A DNA stretch of 20,007 nucleotides from an uncultured Oscillibacter sp. (GTDB lineage Bacteria; Bacillota; Clostridia; Oscillospirales; Oscillospiraceae): contig NZ_CAJULS010000028.1 in the NCBI RefSeq assembly GCF_910587525.1, positions 1 to 20,007 on the forward strand, in the 5' to 3' direction. Under the pieces are notes generated by a model. The model was not told the DNA's origin. It ran no database searches and saw only the letters and a list, made by a program, of their open reading frames with translations. The translations under genes and the position numbers were made by a program. This document shows positions 7,044 through 14,285 of this stretch, in pieces (position 1 is the first letter of the stretch; every line of letters starts with the position of its first letter).

Positions 7044-8774
7044 TCAGGCCTTCTGCTTCTGCTTGGAGATCGTGACAATGCCCTCGATGGCCAGGATAAC
7101 CGCCAGCACCACCAGCAGTACGCCCAGAACCGCCTGGACATAGGGACCCCAGTCAACACCGCCGGCAGAAATCAGCTTCACCTGGTTGATGCTGTTGATA
7201 ATCAAGGAGGCAATGGTGACAATCAGCATAAAGAACATGGGGAACAGGAACATTTTGTTGTTCTTGCCGATGTTGCCCAGCCAAGTAGCCACGGCCAGCA
7301 GACCCAGAGCGGCCAGCAGCTGGTTGGCGGAACCGAACAGCGCCCAGATCTTCTCATAGCCGTTCAGGCCCAGCACCACGCCCAGCACCACAGTGATGCC
7401 GGTGGACACATACATGTTGGATAGGACCTTCTTGTAGCCGGTGACGTTCTCCGGGGTTTCGCCCTTGCTGGAATCCAGCCAGAACTCCTGGAACATGAAC
7501 CGGGCCAGACGGGTGGCGGTGTCCAGGGAGGTCAGGCAGAAGGCGGAGTAGGTCAGCACCAGCAGGGTGTAGAGGATGCTGTAGGTGCCGGGGATGGAGT
7601 CGTCGATCATGTGGGCCAGGCCGCCGCCGAAGATGGCGGTGGCGCCCGCCAGGGCATTGTCGGGGTTGGCCGCGTTCCAGCTGTAGGCATAGGCCACGGC
7701 GCACAGGGTCAGGATGGCCAGGACGCACTCCAGCAGCATGCCGCCGTAAGCGATGGGCTTCGCGTCGGTCTCCTTATCCAGCTGCTTGGAGGTGGTGCCG
7801 GAGGAGACCAGGGAGTGGAAGCCTGAGATTGCGCCGCAGGCGATGGTGGTGAACAGGACGGGGAAGATGGGGTTGCCCGCGCCGGTGTCGGGGTTGGTGA
7901 CCACGAAGGTGTTCACCGCGGCCATGCTCCCCATGTCGGGCCGGGCCAGCACCACGGCGATGACCGCCAGGGCCAGCATGGCGTACAGCAGGAAGGAGCT
8001 CAGGTAGTCGCGGGGCTGGAGCAGGATCCACACGGGGGTGACGGAGGCGATGGCGATGTAAATGCCGCAGATCCACATCCAGGCGTCCTTGCTCAGGTAG
8101 ATGGGGTGGAAGTTCATGCCGATGGCGATGATGGCCACGATGGCGATGACGCCGATCACGCTGGCCACGGACATGGGGGCGTTCCGGCGGTACACCAGGA
8201 AGCCGAAGACAATGGCGATGGCGATGAACAGCAGGGAGACCATGGCCACCCGGGCGTTGGCCTCGGAGGCGACCAGATCCACCTCGCCCGCCTCGGTGAA
8301 GGTGGCGCCGAAGGTGCCGGCCACGATGGAGGCGAAGGCCGCCACCACCAGGATCAGCGTCAGGTAGGCAAAGATCAGGAACAGCGTCTTGGCCCGGCGG
8401 CTCATGTTGGTGGAGATGATCTCGCCGATGGACTTGCCGCCGTGGCGGACGGAGGCAAACAGGGCGCCGAAGTCATGGACACCGCCGAAGAAGATGCCGC
8501 CGACGAGAATCCACAGGGTGCAGGCCAGCCATCCAAAGCCGGCGGCATTGATAGGGCCGGTAATGGGGCCGGCGCCCGCGATGGACGAGAAGTGGTGGCC
8601 CATCAGGATGGGGGCCTTGGCGGGGACATAGTCGATGCCGTCCTCCATGGTGTGGGCGGGGGTGGGCTTGTCATTTTCGCCGACGCCCCACTGCTTGCAC
8701 AGCCAGCGGCCATAGAAGATGTAGCCGCAGACCAGCACAGCAACGCTGATGATCAGAAGTAACAGACCATTCAT
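7044..8774 (-). CDS. cstA: CstA-family carbon starvation / pyruvate (or peptide) transporter
   Basis: This is an integral membrane transporter of the CstA family, whose studied members are pyruvate importers (BtsT, CstA) or have been linked to peptide uptake. The 576-residue protein is hydrophobic throughout with many membrane segments. It carries the family block GGIFFGGVHDFGALFASVRHG and GKSIGEI near residues 95-120, and a C-terminal CstA_5TM-like region. It is shorter than E. coli CstA (about 700 residues), as many Firmicutes members are. ATG 8774 follows AAGGGAG by 13 bases. A GTG at 8786 would add four residues but lies only 1 base from that site. It is the last gene of a three-gene leftward unit; the 168-residue gene ends 9 bases before GTG 8786. 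Substrate is inferred, not shown. Confidence 0.93.
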   Translation of the reverse strand: MNGLLLLIISVAVLVCGYIFYGRWLCKQWGVGENDKPTPAHTMEDGIDYVPAKAPILMGHHFSSIAGAGPITGPINAAGFGWLACTLWILVGGIFFGGVHDFGALFASVRHGGKSIGEIISTNMSRRAKTLFLIFAYLTLILVVAAFASIVAGTFGATFTEAGEVDLVASEANARVAMVSLLFIAIAIVFGFLVYRRNAPMSVASVIGVIAIVAIIAIGMNFHPIYLSKDAWMWICGIYIAIASVTPVWILLQPRDYLSSFLLYAMLALAVIAVVLARPDMGSMAAVNTFVVTNPDTGAGNPIFPVLFTTIACGAISGFHSLVSSGTTSKQLDKETDAKPIAYGGMLLECVLAILTLCAVAYAYSWNAANPDNALAGATAIFGGGLAHMIDDSIPGTYSILYTLLVLTYSAFCLTSLDTATRLARFMFQEFWLDSSKGETPENVTGYKKVLSNMYVSTGITVVLGVVLGLNGYEKIWALFGSANQLLAALGLLAVATWLGNIGKNNKMFLFPMFFMLIVTIASLIINSINQVKLISAGGVDWGPYVQAVLGVLLVVLAVILAIEGIVTISKQKQKA

Positions 8775-8795
8775 TGCTAGGTACACTCTCCCTTC

Positions 8796-9302
8796 TTATT
8801 TTGCCCCGAAGTTGCCCTCTAGGGTCTTGCGAGCGACTCTCCCGGCTGGATTGGAGAGGAAGCTCAATGTGGAACATTCCATTGCGGTTATGTGATACTC
8901 CATCCAGCCATGGAGTGCCAGCCAAAAGTTTTTCTGGAAGCGGGTCCGCTTGATGAGCTTCTTCGCCTCCGGATCGATGACGTCCGCCAGGATCACAAGC
9001 GTGACGTAAGAGCACATGTGCTCTTTGTGGGGCTTGATCTCTTTCAGCCCCGCCGCCCTGGAAATCTCGATCTGACGCCGCAGCGTCTCCACATCCAGGT
9101 GGTCTGTCAAATAGAAATATGTATAGTCGTGCTGCTCCGTGGCGTAAAACTGCTTATCCCGGCGGACCAGGTAGTGTTCATCCCGCAGGTAGAAAAACGC
9201 CGCGGCGGGGTAACGCCCGCCCTCCACCTCCACATCCCGAAAAATATCGTAGCTGTGGGAATAGGCGTTCAGCAGCTTTTCCAGAGCCTCGTTTTTATCC
9301 AT
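8796..9302 (-). CDS. Conserved-looking protein of unknown function, 168 residues
   Basis: I do not recognise this family. The protein is soluble, charged and rich in aromatic residues (FFYLRDEHYLVRRDKQFY and YTYFYLTDHLD in the first half), with no signal peptide or clear membrane segment and no catalytic motif I can name. ATG 9302 is 5 bases after GGAGG, and the start overlaps the end of the 126-residue gene by 8 bases, so the two are probably coupled. It ends just before cstA. Position suggests a helper or regulator of the transporter, but that is inference only. Confidence 0.8.
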   Translation of the reverse strand: MDKNEALEKLLNAYSHSYDIFRDVEVEGGRYPAAAFFYLRDEHYLVRRDKQFYATEQHDYTYFYLTDHLDVETLRRQIEISRAAGLKEIKPHKEHMCSYVTLVILADVIDPEAKKLIKRTRFQKNFWLALHGWMEYHITAMECSTLSFLSNPAGRVARKTLEGNFGAK

Positions 9303-9675
9303 TCTCTCCTCCGTCCTCAACAGGGGGCTTTACAGACGCCGCGTGAGGGGCCCGAGCTTTCAGCTCCTCCATCACAGGCGGGGCCATACGGGGGTCCGCC
9401 AGCAAAATCACAGCCAGCTCCTCTCCGCCGGATGAGAGCACGATATGCTCCACCCCCATCTCCCCTCCGCAGCAGGAAACCCGAATAGGAACCTGCAGCA
9501 CTCTGCGAAAAAAGCGGTCGATCTCGGCGTAAGCGATATAGCAGACACGCATCTTCCTCCGGAAAAACAGGTGCCGCTCTCCCATGCGGAAGACATCCAT
9601 TTTCTTTGCCGCGCGGTACTCCGGCGCCAAGGTGGACGGCTCGGCGGCAGCCGTCTTCAAGGGGCAAAACTTCAT
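9295..9675 (-). CDS. Small protein of unknown function, 126 residues
   Basis: I do not recognise this protein with confidence. The core (about residues 30-105) reads as alternating beta strands followed by a final helix: FRMGERHLFFRRKMRVCYI, then EIDRFFRRV, a CCGG stretch and a final segment DPRMAPPVMEELKARAP. That pattern resembles small bacterial PH-like folds, but this is only an impression. ATG 9675 follows AGGAGGA by about 8 bases; the frame stays open upstream without a ribosome site. It is the first gene after the promoter at 9799-9827 and overlaps the next gene by 8 bases. Four cysteines (residues 4, about 46 and a CC pair near 69-70) are noticeable but not in a known metal motif. Confidence 0.75.
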   Translation of the reverse strand: MKFCPLKTAAAEPSTLAPEYRAAKKMDVFRMGERHLFFRRKMRVCYIAYAEIDRFFRRVLQVPIRVSCCGGEMGVEHIVLSSGGEELAVILLADPRMAPPVMEELKARAPHAASVKPPVEDGGENG

Positions 9676-9733
9676 ACAGCGGTTCCTCCTGCGGCCGCCG
9701 GAGGCCGGCTGCCGGTATGGGGCACCCGTGTTC

Positions 9734-9776
9734 CTCTCCGCCCCGAAGGGGCGGAGAGAGGGGGTACCCCCTCTCT
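9734..9776 (-). promoter_or_regulatory. Leader hairpin plus overlapping 22-bp palindrome
   Basis: CTCTCCGCCCC (9734-9744) and GGGGCGGAGAG (9748-9758) form an 11-bp stem; read on the - strand its loop is the stable C(TTCG)G type. A perfect 22-bp palindrome centred on GTAC occupies 9755-9776 and shares 9755-9758 with the hairpin, so both cannot fully form at once. It lies between the promoter and the first gene of the cstA unit, inside the transcribed leader. Confidence 0.6.
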
Positions 9777-9798
9777 TTGTTCGTTTGTTTACGGCGCT

Positions 9799-9827
9799 AT
9801 TATACACGCTCGTTTCGGATTTGTTAA
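9799..9827 (-). promoter_or_regulatory. Promoter of the cstA unit
   Basis: On the - strand TTAACA (9822-9827) and TATAAT (9799-9804) are separated by exactly 17 bases, close to the sigma-A consensus. Transcription would start near 9792 and give a leader of about 115 bases before ATG 9675. No competing + strand gene uses it. Confidence 0.85.
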
Positions 9828-9840
9828 GAGGGTATCGCCC

Positions 9841-9880
9841 AATTTGTGTACAATTTGTGAATGGCCGCAAATTATTTGTG
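9841..9880 (-). promoter_or_regulatory. Three phased direct repeats upstream of the cstA promoter
   Basis: AATTTGTG occurs at 9841-9848 and 9852-9859, and TATTTGTG at 9873-9880, giving steps of 11 and 21 bases, about one and two helical turns. They sit roughly 50-90 bases upstream of the predicted start, where an activator would bind. Related CstA-family genes in other bacteria are controlled by LytTR-type response regulators that bind direct repeats; no such regulator is in the window. Confidence 0.45.
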
Positions 9881-9990
9881 CATTTTGGCGAAATTTCCCG
9901 TAATTTCCATGCGCTATGACGTATTTATCCCTCCATTTAGCGACAGCCCATTGTGCAGAATATACAATCCCGCTTTTTCCGGAGACCCTT

Positions 9991-10668
9991 TTACAGGGTG
10001 TTGATCAGGTGTTTCATATGGATGCTCATGGCGTACCGTGCCCCGGCCTCGTCCCGCCGGAGCAGGAACTCCAGAATCAGCCGGTTGTCCCGCAGGGCGA
10101 TATCCTGCATCTGCTGGCGGTTCTGGGAAATCTGAAGAATCTCGTTGACAGCGCTGTTGATGATGGGGTACAGGCGGCGCATATATTCGTTGTGCGAGGC
10201 CTTGATAATGGCCCAGTGGAACTCCTGGTCCGCCAGGGGCCAGTCCCCGCCGGCGGCGGCAATCTCCTCCACCCGCTCCGCCTTTCGCCGGATCAGCCGC
10301 AGCTCCTCGTCGCTGGCCCGCTGGCAGGCCAGGGCCACGGTGGCCGGCTCAAAGATCAGCCGCATCTCAAAGAGGTCCTTGGCCCGCACCCGGGACCGCA
10401 CCCCCGCCAGGGCCGTCAGATCCAGCCCCTCGGCCGGCAGGCTCTCCGCCACAAAGGTGCCCTTTCCCCGGCGGATCTCCAGCACCCCCTGGGCCGCCAG
10501 AAAGGAGATGGCCTCCCGCAGCGTGGTGCGGCTGACACCCAGCTCTCCGCTGAGCTCGTTTTCATTGGGCAGCTTGCTGCCCGGCACATAGCGGTGCTCG
10601 TCCACAATCATCTCATACAGGCGGTCAGAGGTCTTCTCCGACAGCTTTGCTTTTTTCCGCTCCATCAT
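9991..10668 (-). CDS. GntR-family regulator, FadR subfamily (FCD domain)
   Basis: This is a DNA-binding regulator probably responding to a small organic acid. Its 225 residues comprise a winged helix-turn-helix (about 10-75; GSKLPNENELSGELGVSRTTLREA and the wing RRGKGTFV) and an all-helical FCD ligand domain (about 90-222). Asp147, His151 and the C-terminal His217/His220 fit the metal site of FCD proteins, but the His usually found in the EHxxI helix is Asn195 here. ATG 10668 follows GGAGGA by 6 bases. The gene is divergent from the oxidoreductase operon, and a 15-bp repeated site overlaps both promoters, so it very likely represses that operon and itself. The effector is unknown; a branched-chain or other 2-oxoacid is a reasonable guess. 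Confidence 0.93.
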   Translation of the reverse strand: MMERKKAKLSEKTSDRLYEMIVDEHRYVPGSKLPNENELSGELGVSRTTLREAISFLAAQGVLEIRRGKGTFVAESLPAEGLDLTALAGVRSRVRAKDLFEMRLIFEPATVALACQRASDEELRLIRRKAERVEEIAAAGGDWPLADQEFHWAIIKASHNEYMRRLYPIINSAVNEILQISQNRQQMQDIALRDNRLILEFLLRRDEAGARYAMSIHMKHLINTL

Positions 10669-10700
10669 TTGTCTTCCTCCAGAATAATCTCATTTTCCGG

Positions 10701-10715
10701 TGACATCATACATCA
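10701..10715. promoter_or_regulatory. Operator copy 1 (probable GntR site)
   Basis: TGACATCATACATCA here is identical to 10770-10784. This copy covers the -10 element of the leftward regulator promoter. Within it ACATCA occurs twice, 7 bases apart. Binding by the adjacent GntR protein is inferred from position and duplication. Confidence 0.7.
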
Positions 10716-10733
10716 TTTTTTATAAAAATACAA
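10705..10733 (-). promoter_or_regulatory. Promoter of the GntR regulator gene
   Basis: On the - strand TTGTAT (10728-10733) and TATGAT (10705-10710) are 17 bases apart. The -10 lies within operator copy 1, so bound repressor would block its own transcription. Confidence 0.65.
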
Positions 10734-10741
10734 GAAGGCTC

Positions 10742-10770
10742 TTGACACCACATCTTTTCAGAAGTACAAT
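10742..10770 (+). promoter_or_regulatory. Promoter of the 2-oxoacid oxidoreductase operon
   Basis: TTGACA (10742-10747) and TACAAT (10765-10770) are 17 bases apart, near the sigma-A consensus. Operator copy 2 begins at the last base of the -10 element and runs over the predicted start point. Confidence 0.88.
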
Positions 10771-10784
10771 GACATCATACATCA
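10770..10784. promoter_or_regulatory. Operator copy 2 (probable GntR site)
   Basis: The second identical TGACATCATACATCA lies 69 bases from copy 1 in the same orientation. It covers the start site of the rightward operon promoter, the usual position for repression. Confidence 0.72.
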
Positions 10785-10826
10785 CAGTGCGAAATAATAC
10801 AACACATTTTGAAGGAGGCGAACGCC

Positions 10827-11507
10827 TTGGCTGCCGCCGAGATCTGCACCCACCGTCTCTCCATCGTCACTGGACACTACGGCACCGGCAAGACGGAATT
10901 CGCTGTGAATCTGGCGTTGTCCCTGGCTGCCGGGGAAGCGCAGGTGATGCTGGCGGACCTGGACATCGTCAATCCCTACTTCCGCTCCCGGGAGCGCAGG
11001 CAGCTGCTGGAGGAGGCGGGCATCCGGCTGGTATCCACCTCCCAGACCTGCGCTGACGCCGACGTCCCCGCCATCCCGGCGGAGCTCCTGGCCATTCTGG
11101 AGGACCGGGCCGTCCGGGGCGTGCTGGACATCGGCGGGGACCCGGCGGGGGCCAGAGTGCTGGCCCGGTTTCAACCAAAAATCGTCAGGGAGGACTACCA
11201 GCTCATCTATGTGCTCAACGCCAACCGTCCCGAGGTCCGGACGCCGGAAACCGCCGTCCGCTATCTCCGGGCCATTGAGGAGACCACCGGCCTCGCCTGC
11301 TCCGCCCTGGTGAACAACACCCACCTGTGCGGCGAGACCACAGAGGCGGAGATTCTCAAGGGCGCGGCGCTGGCGGGGGCAGTCTTCCGGGAGACGGGCA
11401 TTCCGGTGCTCTGCCATATGGCGGAGGAGCGGTTTCTCCCCGGCCTGAAAAAACTGCGGGAACCAGTGTTCCCCATCACGATTCGAATGAAAAAACCATG
11501 GGAATGA
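10827..11507 (+). CDS. P-loop ATPase (MinD/ParA/CobQ-like) of the oxidoreductase operon
   Basis: The 226-residue protein is a deviant P-loop ATPase of the SIMIBI class. It has an N-terminal GHYGTGKTEF Walker A, DLDIVNPYFRSRE at about residues 48-60 and a DIGGDPAG segment near residue 100 as Walker B. TTG 10827 is the chosen start because AAGGAGG (10812-10818) is 8 bases upstream. An earlier in-frame TTG at 10809 overlaps that site. It is the first gene of the operon; the ferredoxin follows after 32 bases. Similar ATPases accompany ferredoxin-dependent oxidoreductases in Clostridia, where a cofactor-insertion or cluster-assembly role is plausible but, to my knowledge, unproven. Confidence 0.85.
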   Translation: MAAAEICTHRLSIVTGHYGTGKTEFAVNLALSLAAGEAQVMLADLDIVNPYFRSRERRQLLEEAGIRLVSTSQTCADADVPAIPAELLAILEDRAVRGVLDIGGDPAGARVLARFQPKIVREDYQLIYVLNANRPEVRTPETAVRYLRAIEETTGLACSALVNNTHLCGETTEAEILKGAALAGAVFRETGIPVLCHMAEERFLPGLKKLREPVFPITIRMKKPWE

Positions 11508-11539
11508 CCTGTATGAATTGAGAGGAGGATGTTTTCCAT

Positions 11540-11752
11540 ATGGCCGCCAAAATCACATTTGATTCCGACCGGTGCAAAGGGTGCGAGCTGTGCGCAATGG
11601 CCTGTCCCCGGCACATCATCGCCGTTGACCCCCGCACCATCAACCGCAAGGGGTATCACCCCGCCGGGGTGACGGACATCGGCCAATGTATCGCCTGCGC
11701 CAGCTGCGCGAAAATCTGTCCCGATTCCGTTATCACCGTGGAAAAGTTCTGA
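11540..11752 (+). CDS. 2[4Fe-4S] ferredoxin-type subunit of the 2-oxoacid oxidoreductase
   Basis: This 70-residue iron-sulfur protein carries two complete cluster motifs, CKGCELCAMACP near residues 12-23 and CIACASCAKICP near 50-61, so it should bind two [4Fe-4S] clusters. It matches the small delta (KorD/VorD-type) subunit that passes electrons from the thiamine diphosphate enzyme to soluble ferredoxin. ATG 11540 lies 11 bases after AGGAGG. The alpha subunit starts 16 bases downstream, as is typical of the delta-alpha-beta-gamma gene order. Confidence 0.92.
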   Translation: MAAKITFDSDRCKGCELCAMACPRHIIAVDPRTINRKGYHPAGVTDIGQCIACASCAKICPDSVITVEKF

Positions 11753-11768
11753 AAGGAGGCTGAACGCT

Positions 11769-12839
11769 ATGGCAAAAGAACTCTGGAAAGGCAATGAGGC
11801 CATTGCCGAGGCCGCTATCCGGGCGGGGTGCGACTGCTTTTTCGGCTATCCCATCACTCCCCAGAGCGAGGTGCCGGAGTATATGTCCGTCCACCTGCCC
11901 AAGGCCGGCGGCGTGTTCGTCCAGTCCGAGTCGGAGGTGGCCGCCATCAACATGGTCTATGGCGCCGCCGGCGCCGGCATGCGGGCCATGACCTCCTCCT
12001 CCTCCCCGGGCATCAGTCTGAAGCAGGAGGGCATTACATACCTGGCGGCGTCGGAGCTGCCCTGCGTCATTGTCAACGTCATGCGGGGCGGTCCGGGCCT
12101 GGGCACCATTCAGCCCGGCCAGGGCGACTACTTCCAGGCCACCCGGGGCGGCGGAAACGGCGACTACCGCACCGTGGTGCTGGCCCCCTCCAACGTCCAG
12201 GAGACGGTGGACTTCGTCCAGGAGGCCTTCGACATCGCCGACCAGTACCGCAGCCCTGTGCTCGTGCTGGCAGACGGCCTCATTGGACAGATGATGGAGC
12301 CCATCGAGTGGCGCGCCGTCCCCAAGCGGCAGCTGCCCCCTAAGGATTGGGCCGCCAGCGGCAGAAAGGGCCGGGACCACACCAACGTCATCAACTCCCT
12401 CTTCCTCAACCCCGAGGAGTGCGATGCCCTGAACCAGCGCCTGACGTTGAAATACGCGGAAATTGAGAAAAACGAGGTCCGCTGGGACACTGCCTCCTGC
12501 GAAGACGCCGAAGTCCTCATCACCGCCTACGGCACCCCCGCCCGCATTGCCCTCACCGCTCTGGATGCCCTGCGGGAGGAGGGGATCAGGGCCGGGCTGT
12601 TCCGGCCCATGACCCTCTGGCCTTTCCCGGAGAAAGCCCTGCGGGATCTGGCGTCGGAGTCCCATGTGAAAGTCATCCTGGATGTGGAGATGAGCTCCAC
12701 CGGCCAGATGCTGGACGATGTGCGCCTGGCAGTGGGAGGAAAGAAGCCCATCCGCTACCTGGGCCGCGCCGGCGGCCTGATCCCCACTGTGGAGGAAATG
12801 ATCGAATCGGCCAAGACGGCCCTGAAGGAGGCGCAGTGA
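11769..12839 (+). CDS. vorB: 2-oxoacid:ferredoxin oxidoreductase alpha subunit (VorB/KorA type)
   Basis: With the beta, gamma and ferredoxin subunits this protein oxidatively decarboxylates a 2-oxoacid to its acyl-CoA and reduces ferredoxin, or runs in reverse. The 356 residues include the pyrimidine-binding domain (FFGYPITPQSEVPEY near residue 24, ESEVAAINMVYGAAGAG near 55) and a following domain II (AYGTPARIA near 255, GLFRPMTLWPFPE near 280). The overall look is VorB, the branched-chain 2-oxoacid enzyme, but 2-oxoglutarate enzymes of the KorA type are close and cannot be excluded. A strong AAAGGAGG precedes ATG 11769. The beta gene starts one base after its stop. Confidence 0.92.
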   Translation: MAKELWKGNEAIAEAAIRAGCDCFFGYPITPQSEVPEYMSVHLPKAGGVFVQSESEVAAINMVYGAAGAGMRAMTSSSSPGISLKQEGITYLAASELPCVIVNVMRGGPGLGTIQPGQGDYFQATRGGGNGDYRTVVLAPSNVQETVDFVQEAFDIADQYRSPVLVLADGLIGQMMEPIEWRAVPKRQLPPKDWAASGRKGRDHTNVINSLFLNPEECDALNQRLTLKYAEIEKNEVRWDTASCEDAEVLITAYGTPARIALTALDALREEGIRAGLFRPMTLWPFPEKALRDLASESHVKVILDVEMSSTGQMLDDVRLAVGGKKPIRYLGRAGGLIPTVEEMIESAKTALKEAQ

Positions 12840-12840
12840 T

Positions 12841-13590
12841 ATGGCGGTCGTATATGAAAAAACCAAGGGCCTGACGGATGCCGAGCTCCATTACTGCCCC
12901 GGCTGCCACCACGGCATCATCCACAAGCTCATTGCCGAGACGCTGGTGGAACTGGACCTGCTGGACGGGGCCATCGGCGTGTGTCCCGTGGGTTGCTCCG
13001 TACTCGCCTTCAAATACTTCAACTGCGATATGCTGGAGGCCGCCCACGGCCGGGCCCCCGCTGTGGCTACGGGCATCAAGCGCACCCACCCCGCCCAGGC
13101 GGTGTTCACCTACCAGGGGGACGGGGACCTGGCCTCCATCGGCGCAGCGGAGATCGTCCACGCCGCCATGCGGGGGGAGAAGTTCACCACCATCTTCGTC
13201 AACAACGCCATCTATGGCATGACCGGCGGCCAGATGGCCCCCACCACCCTCATCGGCCAGCGGGCCACCACCTGCCAGGAGGGCCGCACCATTCAGCAGG
13301 CGGGCATGCCCATAAGGGTTGCTGAGATGCTCTCCACCCTGGACGGCTGCGTCTACGCCGAGCGTGTGTGCGTCACGGACATCCCCAACCTGAACAAGGC
13401 GAAAAAGGCCATCAAAACAGCCTTCCAGAAACAGATGTCAGGCGAGGGCTTCACCTTTGTGGAGGTTCTCTCCACCTGTCCCACCAACTGGGGCATGACG
13501 CCGGTGAAGTCCGTTCAGTGGCTGAAAGAAAACATGATCCCATACTATCCCCTGGGCGTTATCAAGGACAAGGGTCTGGAGGTGCATTGA
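12841..13590 (+). CDS. 2-oxoacid:ferredoxin oxidoreductase beta subunit (thiamine diphosphate binding)
   Basis: This subunit binds thiamine diphosphate and a [4Fe-4S] cluster. The 249-residue protein has YCPGCHHG near the N-terminus (two cluster cysteines), CPVGCS near residue 48 and STCPTNWG near the C-terminus, which may supply further ligands. The cofactor motif starts GDGDLASIG near residue 98 and ends in the NN of FVNNAIYG about 30 residues later, followed by MTGGQMAPTT. ATG 12841 lies one base after the alpha stop, with its ribosome site AAGGAGG inside the alpha gene, and the gamma gene starts one base after this one. It supports a 2-oxoacid oxidoreductase but not the exact substrate. 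Confidence 0.93.
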   Translation: MAVVYEKTKGLTDAELHYCPGCHHGIIHKLIAETLVELDLLDGAIGVCPVGCSVLAFKYFNCDMLEAAHGRAPAVATGIKRTHPAQAVFTYQGDGDLASIGAAEIVHAAMRGEKFTTIFVNNAIYGMTGGQMAPTTLIGQRATTCQEGRTIQQAGMPIRVAEMLSTLDGCVYAERVCVTDIPNLNKAKKAIKTAFQKQMSGEGFTFVEVLSTCPTNWGMTPVKSVQWLKENMIPYYPLGVIKDKGLEVH

Positions 13591-13591
13591 G

Positions 13592-14128
13592 ATGCTGAAG
13601 AAAATCATTATTTCCGGCTTCGGCGGGCAGGGAGGCTTGGCTATCGGCAAGAATTTGGCAGAGGCCGGCATGGAGGCGGGATTTCATGTCACCTGGGCCC
13701 CCTCCTACGGCCCCGAGATGCGGGGCGGCACCGCCAACTGTTCCGTGGTCATCTCCACCAAGCCCATCGGCTCCCCTGTATTCGCCTCCTCCACGGAGCT
13801 CATCGCCCTGAACGAGCCCTCCCTGGAGAAATTTGAGGCGGGCGTCCAGCCCGGCGGCTCTGTGTTCGTCAACTGCGACGTGGTTACCGACCAGGTCCGG
13901 CGGGAGGACCTGACCGCCTGCTACATCCCCTGCGCCAAGACCGCAGAGGAGGTGGGCAGCCCCAAGGTGGGCAACATGGTGATGCTGGGAGCCTATGTGG
14001 CCAAAACCGGCTTTTTGAAGCCGGAGACCATCGAAACCATGATCGCCCAGATGTTCGCCGGTCCCAAGGCCAAATTCGTCCCGTTGAATATCGAGGCCTT
14101 CCGCCGGGGAATGGCCTGCGTCCGGTGA
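13592..14128 (+). CDS. 2-oxoacid:ferredoxin oxidoreductase gamma subunit
   Basis: The 178-residue protein is the gamma subunit, the domain thought to bind coenzyme A in the complex. It begins with IIISGFGGQGGLAIGK, followed by TWAPSYGPEMRGGTANCSVVIS, both hallmarks of this subunit, and ends with the GNMVMLGAYVAKTG region around residue 130. It begins one base after the beta stop. It is the last gene of the operon: a strong terminator follows 18 bases after its stop. Confidence 0.93.
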   Translation: MLKKIIISGFGGQGGLAIGKNLAEAGMEAGFHVTWAPSYGPEMRGGTANCSVVISTKPIGSPVFASSTELIALNEPSLEKFEAGVQPGGSVFVNCDVVTDQVRREDLTACYIPCAKTAEEVGSPKVGNMVMLGAYVAKTGFLKPETIETMIAQMFAGPKAKFVPLNIEAFRRGMACVR

Positions 14129-14146
14129 CCTGCTCCGGCAGACTTT

Positions 14147-14184
14147 GCGGGCGGCTGCCTTTTGGCAGCTGCCCGCTGATTTTT
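14147..14184 (+). terminator. Intrinsic terminator of the oxidoreductase operon
   Basis: GCGGGCGGCTGCC (14147-14159) and GGCAGCTGCCCGC (14164-14176) pair over 13 bp with one wobble and a TTTT loop. TGA and a TTTTT run (14180-14184) follow. Confidence 0.85.
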
Positions 14185-14187
14185 CCG

Positions 14188-14216
14188 TTGACTTTCCCGG
14201 ACAAGGGGCGTATAAA
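14188..14216 (+). promoter_or_regulatory. Promoter of ilvE
   Basis: TTGACT (14188-14193) and TATAAA (14211-14216) are 17 bases apart, directly after the preceding terminator. The leader to ATG 14286 would be about 60 bases. I saw no T-box or attenuator in it. Confidence 0.8.
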
Positions 14217-14285
14217 TGTAGTTGTATATAAATGCAAAGCATCTCACAGAGATATACAAACTATTTTGATAAAGGAGTGTCTGCA

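Noticed and set aside
11733..12866. About 377-codon - strand frame
   Set aside because: It is antisense to the vorB-type gene, whose identity is certain.
14217..14285. T-box or leucine-type attenuator before ilvE
   Set aside because: The leader is only about 60 bases and shows no T-box sequence, leader peptide or terminator hairpin.
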